Shown here: positions 35,379 through 44,183 of the stretch, piece by piece
Layout: every line of letters begins with the position of its first letter
How positions within the stretch are numbered: the first letter of the stretch is position 1
The notes under the pieces: model-generated
The model's input: only the letters and a program-made list of their open reading frames with translations
Told to the model about the DNA's origin: nothing
The model's database searches: none
Assembly: GCF_002224285.1 (NCBI RefSeq)
Contig: NZ_CP022436.1
Span: forward strand, 2,170,001-2,234,000
Source: Arthrobacter sp. YN
Lineage (GTDB): Bacteria; Actinomycetota; Actinomycetes; Actinomycetales; Micrococcaceae
DNA: 64,000 nt
Direction: 5' to 3'
Made by a program: the position numbers and the translations under genes

Positions 35379-36908
35379 TTATAGTCCTGCCTCTGCCCAG
35401 AACTCACGCAACTCCCGCAGCGGGTCTGTTGCCATCCGCGGTAACGCGTCCAGGATCATTGTCATGCGATCAACTCCATAAACTGTCCAGTCCGGGAGGC
35501 CAGGAGCGGTGGGATGACCTGTCTGAGCGAAGGCGGACCAGGCGGTGCTCATCATTTCGCTCAAGCCCAGGGGGGCCCGTCCCTGCGTGAGGAAATCCGC
35601 CTCCGGAGAGCCGGGTTGCCGGAACACGAAAGGGATTTCCAAGGCGTGGCAGGAGCCGAGCTTTCCACCCATAGCAGGGCTTCGCCAAGTGAAGAGGTAG
35701 CAAAAGCTCTTCCCAAGGGACCCTTGCCGTGCATCCAGTAATCGGTTGCTGGGCTGACGGTAAACAGTGTCGGAGATGGCGGCTTCGAGTACCTGTTTCC
35801 CGCCAGCCATGAATCCCGGTGTGCGGGCCAACAGCTGGGCGTACTTCTCTTCGCCACCTGGAACCCCGGCGGCCGCGAGGACGGCTGCGGCGCGCTGCTC
35901 GGTGGGGGGATCCGACGGGAACGCGGGGCGCATTTCCACTGCGAAAGATCCCTCGTTCAGGTTGGTCCCTATCAGCAGGTCTACGCTGGAGTTAAGCCCG
36001 TTCCGCACTGCCTCCAAGGGTGGCGCGGGGAGCGATGGTGTCCCAACGGTGGGCTGGAACGGCAGCGGGACCGCGAAGTTTTCAGCCCCTGCACGCTGTA
36101 CAAGCTCTTCCTGCGCCCCAAGCAGTTGCTTTACCGGAAGAGCAAGGAGCTCTTCGGGGCTGGAGGGATTTAGCCCGCACAGGGCCATGAACTCAAGGCC
36201 GATGCGAGAGGAGTCCTCCGGGCTGCGGTGCCTTTCAGCGGTTCCGCTCTGCACGATTGCCCGTCGGAACAGACCGGGGGAAGCGGGCATCCCCAACAGG
36301 GTGCCAACCGCGGCCGCACCAGCAGACTCCCCAAAAACTGTAACGTTGGCCGGGTCACCGCCGAAGGCGGCGATGTTCCTCTGGACCCAGAGCAGAGCCT
36401 CAAGTTGGTCCAAGAGCGCCAGGTTGGAAGAGTCCGCGTACTCTGGGCCCAGAAGCTCAGCCAAGTGGAGAAAGCCCAGCGCGCCAAGGCGGTAGTTGAG
36501 GGAGACCACGACCGTGCCGGTGGCACCCGCGAGATTGGCGCCGTCGCAAATTCCGTTAGTGTTCGAGCCGGACACATAGGCGCCGCCATGGATCCAAACC
36601 ATCACAGGCAAGTTACCCTCACCGGCATCGGCCGCCCAGATGTTCAGATTAAGACAACCGCTTTCGCTCCAAAACAGAGGTTTGCGGCCAGGGGGAGCAA
36701 GGGATTCAGGGTTCTGTGGCGCGGCAGGGCCGGGTGTGGTGCAGTCTCGTACGCCTGACCAGCCGATGGCCTCGGTAGGGGGCAGGAACCGGCCCTTCCC
36801 AGCGGTCGATCCCGCGTAGGGAATGCCCAGGAAGGTTCTGACCATGACCCCCTTAATCAACCTCGCAGTGCCCCGGTCGTCTCCTGCCGTGGTGGTCGCA
36901 ATGGTCAT
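35379..36908 (-). CDS. type-B carboxylesterase
   Basis: 509 aa. Family features in order: FLGIPYAG near 27, LNLNIWA, oxyanion loop VWIHGGAYVSGS, LNYRLGALGFL, DQLEALLWVQRNIAAFGGDP and the nucleophile elbow FGESAGAAA with S195. The histidine is likely in GSCHALEIPFVF. Type-B esterases cut bulky esters. Placed near a quercetinase-like gene, it is a candidate for depside or phenolic-ester hydrolysis. AGGAGGA lies upstream of the ATG. It may form the end of the leftward run beginning at 40208. Confidence 0.88.
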   Translation of the reverse strand: MTIATTTAGDDRGTARLIKGVMVRTFLGIPYAGSTAGKGRFLPPTEAIGWSGVRDCTTPGPAAPQNPESLAPPGRKPLFWSESGCLNLNIWAADAGEGNLPVMVWIHGGAYVSGSNTNGICDGANLAGATGTVVVSLNYRLGALGFLHLAELLGPEYADSSNLALLDQLEALLWVQRNIAAFGGDPANVTVFGESAGAAAVGTLLGMPASPGLFRRAIVQSGTAERHRSPEDSSRIGLEFMALCGLNPSSPEELLALPVKQLLGAQEELVQRAGAENFAVPLPFQPTVGTPSLPAPPLEAVRNGLNSSVDLLIGTNLNEGSFAVEMRPAFPSDPPTEQRAAAVLAAAGVPGGEEKYAQLLARTPGFMAGGKQVLEAAISDTVYRQPSNRLLDARQGSLGKSFCYLFTWRSPAMGGKLGSCHALEIPFVFRQPGSPEADFLTQGRAPLGLSEMMSTAWSAFAQTGHPTAPGLPDWTVYGVDRMTMILDALPRMATDPLRELREFWAEAGL

Positions 36909-37096
36909 GCCGCTGGTCCTCCTGGGGTGCGCTTAAGGCCGATTGTCCATGTCATCTTAAGTGGGAAATAGTTCTACTTGTACGGGTGGCGGGCACTCGC
37001 GACCGGCCCCAGCACAACCGTGCACGACAGTGGAAATGGGGAAAGGAGTGCGCCCCAGCACGGGCCGACGGGTTCTTCCACGGCAGCAGAAATTGG

Positions 37097-37441
37097 CTAG
37101 TTCGCGTCACCGTCGGCGTAGTGTGGCCAAGGCACCATGAGCCCGAGTAGATGGCTGGATAATGTCTTCCCGTGGGGATCGGTGGTGGGCGAGCGGGTTA
37201 CTCCGCCGGCGAGCCGGTTGGCGACTGCGATGACGACGGCCGCGAGGTGGGCGACAGGGGTTATTCGCACGTCGTCGTAGTTGGCTGTGCCGAAATGGGC
37301 GGCAACCAGTTCCTTTGTCAGTGCTTTTTGAAGTCTCTGGTAGTCGGTTGGGTTGAGAGGGGCAACGACGAGGATGGACGTGTCACCTTTGTCCCCTGCC
37401 CGCGCGTGGGCGACGTCGGCGAGCATGATTTGCGTTGTCAT
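37097..37441 (-). CDS. AtuA-associated small protein (C-terminal AtuA-like domain)
   Basis: 114 aa. Contains the pattern LADVAHARAGDKGDTSILVV, typical of the small domain that is fused to or encoded beside AtuA/DUF1446 proteins. Its ATG overlaps the AtuA stop by 4 nt, so the two halves are probably co-translated and form one complex. The function of this pair is not established beyond its link to acyclic terpene and hydroxy-acid breakdown in some bacteria. Confidence 0.8.
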   Translation of the reverse strand: MTTQIMLADVAHARAGDKGDTSILVVAPLNPTDYQRLQKALTKELVAAHFGTANYDDVRITPVAHLAAVVIAVANRLAGGVTRSPTTDPHGKTLSSHLLGLMVPWPHYADGDAN

Positions 37442-38778
37442 TCGAAGACCTCCACTGTGGGGCTAACGCTTTCACGGGGAATCATGGTTGAGACGACGCC
37501 TATGGTTTGTTTGACGCTAGTCGTTACGCCTCCGCCGCCGGCCGGGCCGTTAGTGTAGAGGGCTTCTACTTCTTCAGCCAGCACGACGGCCTGTTGCTGG
37601 TCCAGGGACGTGGCGGACATTCGGAGCCGGACTTCAGGGGGCTCACAGTCGGTGGGGGTCCACCAGGACCTGGTGGAGTTATGCCCCACGTAGTCGGCGC
37701 GCAAGCGGGCGGGTGAGTAGCCGTGGACCTCTTGCCAGCGTTCCGTGAGGATCCGTGCCGCCAGTTCGGCGCGGATCAAGGCCCCGGGGCCGGAGTAGAT
37801 GATTTCCCCGACGCTGAGGTACCCGTCGCGTACGCCCACGCTTACCTTGAGCTGGTCGGGACGGCCGGCGGCACGTGCTCCATCGACGTGGACCCGGTTC
37901 GGACCGCGTTCAGTGATGTTGACGCCGGAGAGATCCACGATGACGTCGGGGGTGATGTAGGCGTCCGGTGAGTCAATCTCGTAGAGAAGCTGTTCCAGGA
38001 CGGTGCGGCGGTCGATCAGGCCACCGGTGCCGTCAATCTTGGAGTATTCGGCTGCTCCGGTGGGGGATACCTCTGCCAGCGGGAAGCCAAGGCTAGCGAG
38101 CCCTTCGACTTCCTTGGTTCGTCCATCGGCGAAGTACCCGCCCGTGAGTTGCCCCGCACATTCAAGCAGGTGTCCGACGAGGGTGCCTTTTGCCATGAGT
38201 TCCAAGTTGGCCTTGTTCCAGCCGAAGTGGTGTATCAGCGGCGCCAGGAAGAGGGCGGCGTCTCCGACTCTGCCGGTGATAACGACGTCGGCTTCTGCGG
38301 TAAGTGCGCCCATGATGGCATCAGCCCCGAGGTAGGCGTTGGCGGAAATGATTCGGTCACCGATATCAGCAAGGGTTTCCTCGGTTCCGAGGATCTGGGA
38401 GTCCGAAAAGTTCAGCGAGGAGAGCACGTCGTCGCCGGATACCGCGGCTACCCGTAAGGACGGGAGGTTTAGTTCCTTGGCCAGGGAGCGGACGGCTAGA
38501 CCGGCCGCTACCGGGTTTGCGGCTCCGGCGTTCGTCAGGATCCGCATGCCCGTGGCAAGGGGGAGCGTGGACCGAAGCCGGCGCAGTAACCGCCGGTCGT
38601 AGCCCTCTCCCGCTTTGAGGTGCCGCTCCTGCTGCGCGAGGGCGATGGTGCGCTCGGCCAGGCATTCGAACACTAAAGCATGGAGGTTGCCGTGGCGGGC
38701 GAGGATTTCGGCGGGCTCGTACCGGTCGCCGGCGAACCCGCTGCCTGCTCCGATCCGGAAGATATCAGGTGTGTTCAT
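37438..38778 (-). CDS. AtuA/DUF1446 family protein
   Basis: 446 aa from the ATG at 38778, which overlaps the upstream esterase stop by 4 nt. Conserved stretches: IGAGSGFAGDRYEPA, YDRRLLRRLRSTLP, ITGRVGDAALFLAPLIHHFG, GHLLECAGQLTGGYFAD and GYSPARLRADYVGHNS. The name comes from acyclic terpene utilisation, where AtuA is essential but its reaction is not clearly known. Here it sits between two type-B esterases, outside any terpene cluster. It may act on a hydroxylated or CoA-linked acid released by the esterases. Confidence 0.82.
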   Translation of the reverse strand: MNTPDIFRIGAGSGFAGDRYEPAEILARHGNLHALVFECLAERTIALAQQERHLKAGEGYDRRLLRRLRSTLPLATGMRILTNAGAANPVAAGLAVRSLAKELNLPSLRVAAVSGDDVLSSLNFSDSQILGTEETLADIGDRIISANAYLGADAIMGALTAEADVVITGRVGDAALFLAPLIHHFGWNKANLELMAKGTLVGHLLECAGQLTGGYFADGRTKEVEGLASLGFPLAEVSPTGAAEYSKIDGTGGLIDRRTVLEQLLYEIDSPDAYITPDVIVDLSGVNITERGPNRVHVDGARAAGRPDQLKVSVGVRDGYLSVGEIIYSGPGALIRAELAARILTERWQEVHGYSPARLRADYVGHNSTRSWWTPTDCEPPEVRLRMSATSLDQQQAVVLAEEVEALYTNGPAGGGGVTTSVKQTIGVVSTMIPRESVSPTVEVFE

Positions 38779-40208
38779 GGTCGTGCGACTCCTGCCCACC
38801 GGCTCAGTATGCTGCGGTATGTCTCGCCGGCATTGATGCCGGAGTCTCCAAAGGTTCGGGCCTCGTCAACACCGCTGTGCCATCCCGGGTTGCCGGTCCG
38901 GACAAAGTCAATAACTGCCCGCGTGATCTCAGCTGCCCTGTGGCGTTCCGGGCCAGTCTCGTTTTCCGGCTGGCGGCCGAAGATGCCAGAGGTTTCGCAG
39001 CCATGGGCGGCGGGCTTGCCGTCTGCCCGGCCGATGAGGGACAGGTAACCGCGTCCGCCACCTGCGGTGTGCGCTTCGACTAGCCGGGCGGCCGGTAGAC
39101 GGTATATCCAGTCAGTCAGCAGTCGCTCCCGTACCTCACCCATGCTTGCGGATTCCTGAGTGTAGGGGCTGACGATCGCCGTCGCTGTCTCGTGGTCCAC
39201 GCCCCACTCATTCCGGTGCCCTATGAGCTCGTCTTCGGTTACAGGATCAAAATTGGGATCAAAGGTCCTGAATAGGCTGATTTCGTCAGCGTTTGCTGCC
39301 GCCCACACGTCGATCTCCTGTGCCGCTGGTGTTCGGTAGGCGTCCAGGGGGTGCATTTTGAGTACCCCGTTGGCGTCCCCGTCATCGAGGACCACACCGA
39401 ACGCTTGGGGACGGACCCCATTGCGTGCTCCGATGTCGGTGGCGATCACGCGGCGCTGTGCCTCGAATAGTTCGCTGAGTGGCGCATCGATGAGATTGCC
39501 GCCCGCAACGTGGCCAGCGATGGAGGCTCCGATCTCGTCGGCTCTATCTGCCGGGATGAGGCGTGAGGCGCCGCCGCTGAAGAGTGCCAGCCTTTGGTAC
39601 AGGCCATCGGCGGAGGGCGTTGCCGGCAGTGCCCCGGCCAGGAACCCGCCTGCGCTGCCGCCGGCTACCGTGACGAGTCCGGGATCACCGCCGAACGACC
39701 CAATGTTGGCCCGCACCCATTTCAATGCCAGGACGACGTCTGTCAACCCCAGGTTACTGGCTTCACCATAAGGTCCGCCCAGGGATTTCAGCGAGGCGAA
39801 CCCTAATGCCCCTACTCGGTAGTTGATGGTGACGACTACTACCTCGCCGGCCCGGGCTAGGGCATGGCCGGCAAACATGTCGGTTCCGCTCAGTCCGCCC
39901 TCGAATCCTCCTCCGAAGATCCAGACCAGCACCGGCAGGGTCGCTTCCGGTGCGTCGCGTGGGGTCCAGACGTTGAGTGTGAGGCAGTCCTCGGACAGGT
40001 CGAGATTTTTCGGTAGCCACGGCATAGGAAACTGCGCTGGACCCGGCCCGAACCGGGTGGCTTGAAGCGGTTGATCCCAGGGCTTGGGTGAACGGGCTAC
40101 TGCGAAGCGCGCGGCGTCAGCGTATGGAATTCCCAGAAAACAGTTAATGCCTTCGTCCAGAGTTCCGACGACCGGCCCGTGGACGGTCATAACCGCAGGT
40201 GACGTCAT
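38775..40208 (-). CDS. type-B carboxylesterase
   Basis: 477 aa. INCFLGIPYADAARF, LTLNVWTP, INYRVGALGFASL, WVRANIGSFGGDP and nucleophile elbow VAGGSAGGFL with S185. The oxyanion motif reads WIFGGGFEGG, with phenylalanine where histidine is usual (HGG), which may alter activity. Probable catalytic histidine in AAHGCETSGIF. First gene of an operon with the AtuA pair, overlapping AtuA by 4 nt. Related to, but clearly diverged from, the esterase at 35379. Confidence 0.86.
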   Translation of the reverse strand: MTSPAVMTVHGPVVGTLDEGINCFLGIPYADAARFAVARSPKPWDQPLQATRFGPGPAQFPMPWLPKNLDLSEDCLTLNVWTPRDAPEATLPVLVWIFGGGFEGGLSGTDMFAGHALARAGEVVVVTINYRVGALGFASLKSLGGPYGEASNLGLTDVVLALKWVRANIGSFGGDPGLVTVAGGSAGGFLAGALPATPSADGLYQRLALFSGGASRLIPADRADEIGASIAGHVAGGNLIDAPLSELFEAQRRVIATDIGARNGVRPQAFGVVLDDGDANGVLKMHPLDAYRTPAAQEIDVWAAANADEISLFRTFDPNFDPVTEDELIGHRNEWGVDHETATAIVSPYTQESASMGEVRERLLTDWIYRLPAARLVEAHTAGGGRGYLSLIGRADGKPAAHGCETSGIFGRQPENETGPERHRAAEITRAVIDFVRTGNPGWHSGVDEARTFGDSGINAGETYRSILSRWAGVARP

Positions 40209-40522
40209 TGCGAGCTCTTTCTGAGAGCGGGGTAGCGGGTGATTGTCTCGACCGCAGTGGTGAACTTGAAGCCCGCATTATGCCCACTCCTCGAGCGGGT
40301 CCGCCGGACAGTAGATATTGATCTCGTTAGGTGCTGCTTCATTGCAAAAACCGTCCATATCACGGTCCGAAACCAGTCGTCAGGGACCATTTCACGATTA
40401 GTTTGGACACTGTCCTCACTAAGTAAAGACTTCGTGGCCCGGGTGGCTTCTTGCCTACGTGAGACCGTGTGCCTGCTTATAGCTTCCCGCATCGCGCCGG
40501 TGGCGCAATGCGGGGTTTTCAC
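40209..40522. other. intergenic stretch between esterase and rhamnosidase operons
   Basis: Must hold the promoter of the leftward esterase/AtuA operon and contains the rhamnosidase terminator at 40486-40514. A minus-strand frame crosses it but has no recognisable family. No clear operator palindrome was found. Confidence 0.4.
40486..40514 (-). terminator. hairpin terminator after the rhamnosidase operon
   Basis: CCCGCATCGCGCC (40486-40498) pairs with GGCGCAATGCGGG (40502-40514) with one mismatch and a 3-nt loop. It lies 8 nt past the rhamnosidase stop. GTTTT on the plus-strand side would also allow termination in the opposite direction. Confidence 0.75.
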
Positions 40523-42799
40523 TCAATGAAAGGTGAGCTCCGCGGGGTGTCCGTTCCTGGTGTGCTGGCCGGGGCCGACAATCTCATCGTCCATACCAGG
40601 AAGCCGCAGGACGGCTTCGCTGCCGTCCGGTACCGTGGCTGAGACTTTCAGGCGTCCGTCAACGAGGTCCCACCGAACGGAGGCCAATCCAAAAGGAGTT
40701 TCAAGGCTGGACTCTGCCCACTGGAGTCCGCCACCTGGCTGCGGTGCGATGAGGATCCGGCGGTATCCCGGTTCCAGTGGCGCCAGTCCTCCGATGGTCC
40801 GGTGCATCCAGTCCACCACTGCGCCAAGTGCGTAGTGGTTGAAGCTGGTCATGTCGCCAGGGTTGATGGTGCCATCCGGCAGCATGGAGTCCCAGCGCTC
40901 CCAAATGGTGGTGGCGCCCATGGTGACGGAGTACAACCAGGACGGGTTTTCGGTCTGGAGCAGAAGCCGGTAGGCCTCTTCCAGGTGGCCCGTGTCCGTC
41001 AGTGCGTCCGTCACGAACGGTGTGCCCGCAAAACCGGTGGAGATCCGGAAGCCCGATTTTTCCACTAGCTTGGCCAAGCGATGACCGGCAAACTCTCGAT
41101 CTGCCTCGCCGAGAATTCCGAAAACAATGGCCAGTGCGTAGACGGTGGTGCAGTCGCTGGTAATGACACCGCCGGAAACGTAGTGCTCCGTGAATGCTTC
41201 TTGCAGGTCCCGGGCCATTGCCCCAAACTCGGCGGACGCCCCTTCATCACCAAGAACGTCAGCAGCGGCAGCTACGAGCGATGCGGTTCTGAAGGCGCAC
41301 AGCGTCGCCACCACATGCTTGTCAGCCTTTGCGGCCCAGGGCTGGTCCGGTGAGGCGTCGGGATCCAGCCAATCTCCGAACTGGAATCCGGTGTCCCACA
41401 AACCGTTGGGGGAGAGCTTGCTCCGAAGCCGCCGGGCATGCCCGGTCATGGATTCAAACTGTTCCTCAAGCACACGCTTGTCCCCGTACGCAGTCCATAG
41501 GGCCCACGGAACCCACACTGCAGCATCGCTCCACAACGCTGCTGTATCCGGGGCGCCGAACTCGGCCGGCTGTTCGATGTACTTGAGGACGTTGGGGACA
41601 ACGAACGGCACAAGGTCATGGTCATGACTCTGCTCCAGTGCAAGATCGCGGAGCCAGTCACGAAGGAAATCCCGGCTGTCGAAGAGGAACGCCGCACTCG
41701 GCGCGAAGGCTGAGAGGTCACCGGTCCAGCCCAGGCGTTCGTCGCGCTGCGGGCAGTCGGTTGGAACGTCCACGAAGTTGCCCCGCATACCCCACACCGC
41801 GTTCTCGTGCAGGCGGTTGAGGAGCGTATCCGACGTCTGGAAGGTGCCGATCCGTAACATGTCAGAGCTAATGACGACGGCGGTGAGGCCGCCGTCGCGC
41901 AGTGCGTCAGCACCTCCTGGCCAGCCCTCGACTTCCACGTATCGGAAGCCGTGGAATGTCAGGGTGGGCTCAAAGACGTCGGGTGCACCGGAGAGCGTGA
42001 AGCGGTCCGTCGCTTCGGCCGAGCGCAGGGGCCGGGTTCCCAGTTCGTCGTCCTCCAGCACTTCTGCGTGGCGGACCGTCACCACCTCACCGGCAGCACC
42101 GCTCACCGATGCCCGGACCCAGCCCACCAGGTTCTGGCCAAAGTCCACTAAGACCTTGCCAGCGGGCGACGTCCACACCTTCAGTGGCTTCAGCTCCAAC
42201 TGGCGGCGGACCGGAGGGCCGATGTAGGGCTCGAGCCGGCTGAGGTCGTCGTCGAGGATGCGCACTGCAGACCATTCGTCGGAGGTGAACCCGGGAGCGA
42301 GCCACGCGTCGTTGAAACGTCGGGCGTCAATGGACTGTCCGTTGTAGAGATCGTTGGCGGTGGTGGCCGACGGTCCGGACGCCCAGGACTCGTCGGTGCC
42401 GATGACCTGCTCGTGGCCGTCTGCGAACCGTACCCGCAACTCGGCGAAAGCGCCGAGCTCCTCGCCGTAGTACTTCGAACCACCTGACCATGCCAGCCGG
42501 CCCCTGTACCAGCCGTTTCCGAGCGCCAGTCCAAGGACCGTCGTCGTGCTAACCATTTCGGTGACGTCGAGTTCGCTGTACCGGACCCGCCATTCGTAGC
42601 TGGACCAGCCCGGGGTGAGCAGGTCCTCGCTGGCGCGCTGGCCGTTGACCCATGCCTCCACCACGCCAAGGGCGGACAGGAACAAGGTTGCGGACTCGAC
42701 GTCTCCATGTCCTTGGTCCAGCTGGAACTCGCCGCGAAGCAGCGGTGCGCCGTCAAGGTGGTTGTCCGCAGCGATCATGCGGGCCTGCCAGGTAGTCAT
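40523..42799 (-). CDS. GH78 alpha-L-rhamnosidase
   Basis: 758 aa from the ATG at 42799 with GGAGA upstream; the frame is open further but that part is a shadow. An N-terminal beta-sandwich domain (FLSALGVVEAWVNGQRASED, LTPGWSSYEWRVRY, GNGWYRGRLAW) precedes the (alpha/alpha)6 catalytic barrel with the hallmark DVPTDCPQRDERLGWTGD. The C-terminal part has SFNHYALGAVVDWMHRTIGG. No signal peptide, so cytoplasmic. GH78 enzymes remove terminal L-rhamnose from flavonoid glycosides such as rutin or naringin. Co-transcribed with a GH1 glucosidase and an MFS carrier; the carrier would bring in intact glycosides. Confidence 0.93.
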   Translation of the reverse strand: MTTWQARMIAADNHLDGAPLLRGEFQLDQGHGDVESATLFLSALGVVEAWVNGQRASEDLLTPGWSSYEWRVRYSELDVTEMVSTTTVLGLALGNGWYRGRLAWSGGSKYYGEELGAFAELRVRFADGHEQVIGTDESWASGPSATTANDLYNGQSIDARRFNDAWLAPGFTSDEWSAVRILDDDLSRLEPYIGPPVRRQLELKPLKVWTSPAGKVLVDFGQNLVGWVRASVSGAAGEVVTVRHAEVLEDDELGTRPLRSAEATDRFTLSGAPDVFEPTLTFHGFRYVEVEGWPGGADALRDGGLTAVVISSDMLRIGTFQTSDTLLNRLHENAVWGMRGNFVDVPTDCPQRDERLGWTGDLSAFAPSAAFLFDSRDFLRDWLRDLALEQSHDHDLVPFVVPNVLKYIEQPAEFGAPDTAALWSDAAVWVPWALWTAYGDKRVLEEQFESMTGHARRLRSKLSPNGLWDTGFQFGDWLDPDASPDQPWAAKADKHVVATLCAFRTASLVAAAADVLGDEGASAEFGAMARDLQEAFTEHYVSGGVITSDCTTVYALAIVFGILGEADREFAGHRLAKLVEKSGFRISTGFAGTPFVTDALTDTGHLEEAYRLLLQTENPSWLYSVTMGATTIWERWDSMLPDGTINPGDMTSFNHYALGAVVDWMHRTIGGLAPLEPGYRRILIAPQPGGGLQWAESSLETPFGLASVRWDLVDGRLKVSATVPDGSEAVLRLPGMDDEIVGPGQHTRNGHPAELTFH

Positions 42800-42872
42800 C
42801 AGGTGATCTCCAGAGTTGTTACGGGTTCGGTTTCGGTACTGAGGTGTAGTGAACAGGGTCAGGCGGGCAGGT

Positions 42873-44144
42873 CTATGCCGGTTGGATTGCGAGATCCAGC
42901 GATGCCCCATTGCTCTTCGCCACGCCACCCAGCCAATGCGCGCTGGGCTTGGGGGTGCGCTCCTGCGTTGCCCGGTCCACCGCGATCAGGCCGAACTTAG
43001 GGACGTAGCCGAAGATCCATTCGAAGTTGTCGAACGCAGTCCAAGCAATGTAGCCGCGAACGTCGATGCCGTCGGCCAAGCAGGACGCGACGCCGGCAAC
43101 AGCAGTGCGCAGGTAATCCAGACGCTGGGTGTCGTCTTCGGTTGCCAGTCCGTTTTCGGTCACGATGACGGGGATCTGCGCAATGCGGGCAGCCTCGCGG
43201 ATGGTTGCCTCCAGGCCTTCCGGGTAGATTTCCTCACCCATCTGGTTGGTGGGGACGCCGTCCTCGGCGTGGACAAGGCCATCAGCTCCAAATACTGTGC
43301 GTCCGTACGTCTGGATTCCCACAAAGTCATCTCCCCGGGAGGCTTCCAGGAAGCGTTCGTTGACCTCGCGGCGGATGCGGTCCGCATTGGCTTCTCCACC
43401 CGGTGCGGCGTGAATGTCCGTGTTGGCCAGGGTCCAACCCACCATGAGCTCGGGGTAGCGGGCCTTGATGGCATCTCGGCCGGCATGGTGCGCTGCGAGT
43501 TTCACGTCGAAGCCTGACTCAGAGACGGTGAACTGGAATGGGGCCACCCTCGCGGCCTCGATGTTCAAGCGTTCGGCTGCGGCAGCCCAGATGGGCACCT
43601 GGCCTCGAGTCTCGGCGGGACCGCCACCGATGCCGATTTCCTTCAATAGCCACGGGAGGTTGGGCTCGTTCAGCGTGCAGGCGACGCCGATCAGCTCGCC
43701 GAGGTGCTCAGTAACCCGGTCGCAGTAGCGTCCGAAGCGAGCCGGTGTCGCCGCGTCTTCCCAACCGCCAGCGGCCAACAGCCACAACGGCGAGGTGAAG
43801 TGATGGAAGGTGACCACCGGCGTCAGGCCGTGCTCGTGGCACGCCTCCAGGACACGACGGTAGTGGTTGAGTGCCGCCGTCGAGAACTGTCCTTCCTCAG
43901 GTTCGATCCGCGCCCATTCCAAGGAGAAGCGGTAGGTGGTCAACCCGAGGCTGGCGATGAGGGCGATGTCCTCGCGGTAGCGGTGGTAGTGGTCGATCGC
44001 GTCGCCGGAGGGTTCAGCGAAGATGGTGCCGGGCAGTTGCTCGAGGAACCAGGTGTCGCTGTTGACGTTGTTCCCTTCAACCTGGTGGGCGGCGGTGGCG
44101 ACTCCCCAGAGGAAGCCGGCGGGGAAGGACTGTGAAGTGGTCAT
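42873..44144 (-). CDS. GH1 beta-glucosidase
   Basis: 423 aa. FPAGFLWGVATAAHQVEG at the N-terminus, acid/base glutamate E160 in TLNEPN, nucleophile E330 in VTENG, and the C-terminal DVRGYIAWTAFDNFEWIFGY. Complete but on the short side for GH1. No signal peptide, so cytoplasmic. It would remove beta-linked glucose from the aglycone after the rhamnosidase has acted. GAGG lies 6 nt before the ATG. A decayed relative lies at 22.5 kb. Confidence 0.93.
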   Translation of the reverse strand: MTTSQSFPAGFLWGVATAAHQVEGNNVNSDTWFLEQLPGTIFAEPSGDAIDHYHRYREDIALIASLGLTTYRFSLEWARIEPEEGQFSTAALNHYRRVLEACHEHGLTPVVTFHHFTSPLWLLAAGGWEDAATPARFGRYCDRVTEHLGELIGVACTLNEPNLPWLLKEIGIGGGPAETRGQVPIWAAAAERLNIEAARVAPFQFTVSESGFDVKLAAHHAGRDAIKARYPELMVGWTLANTDIHAAPGGEANADRIRREVNERFLEASRGDDFVGIQTYGRTVFGADGLVHAEDGVPTNQMGEEIYPEGLEATIREAARIAQIPVIVTENGLATEDDTQRLDYLRTAVAGVASCLADGIDVRGYIAWTAFDNFEWIFGYVPKFGLIAVDRATQERTPKPSAHWLGGVAKSNGASLDLAIQPA

Positions 44145-44183
44145 GGTTTTCCTCTTCGAGGCTTGTGGTTGGTTGCCCGCTGG

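Noticed and set aside
35017..35481. 154-codon plus-strand frame after the hydrolases
   Set aside because: Covers the hairpin and runs into the opposite-strand esterase; no recognised domain.
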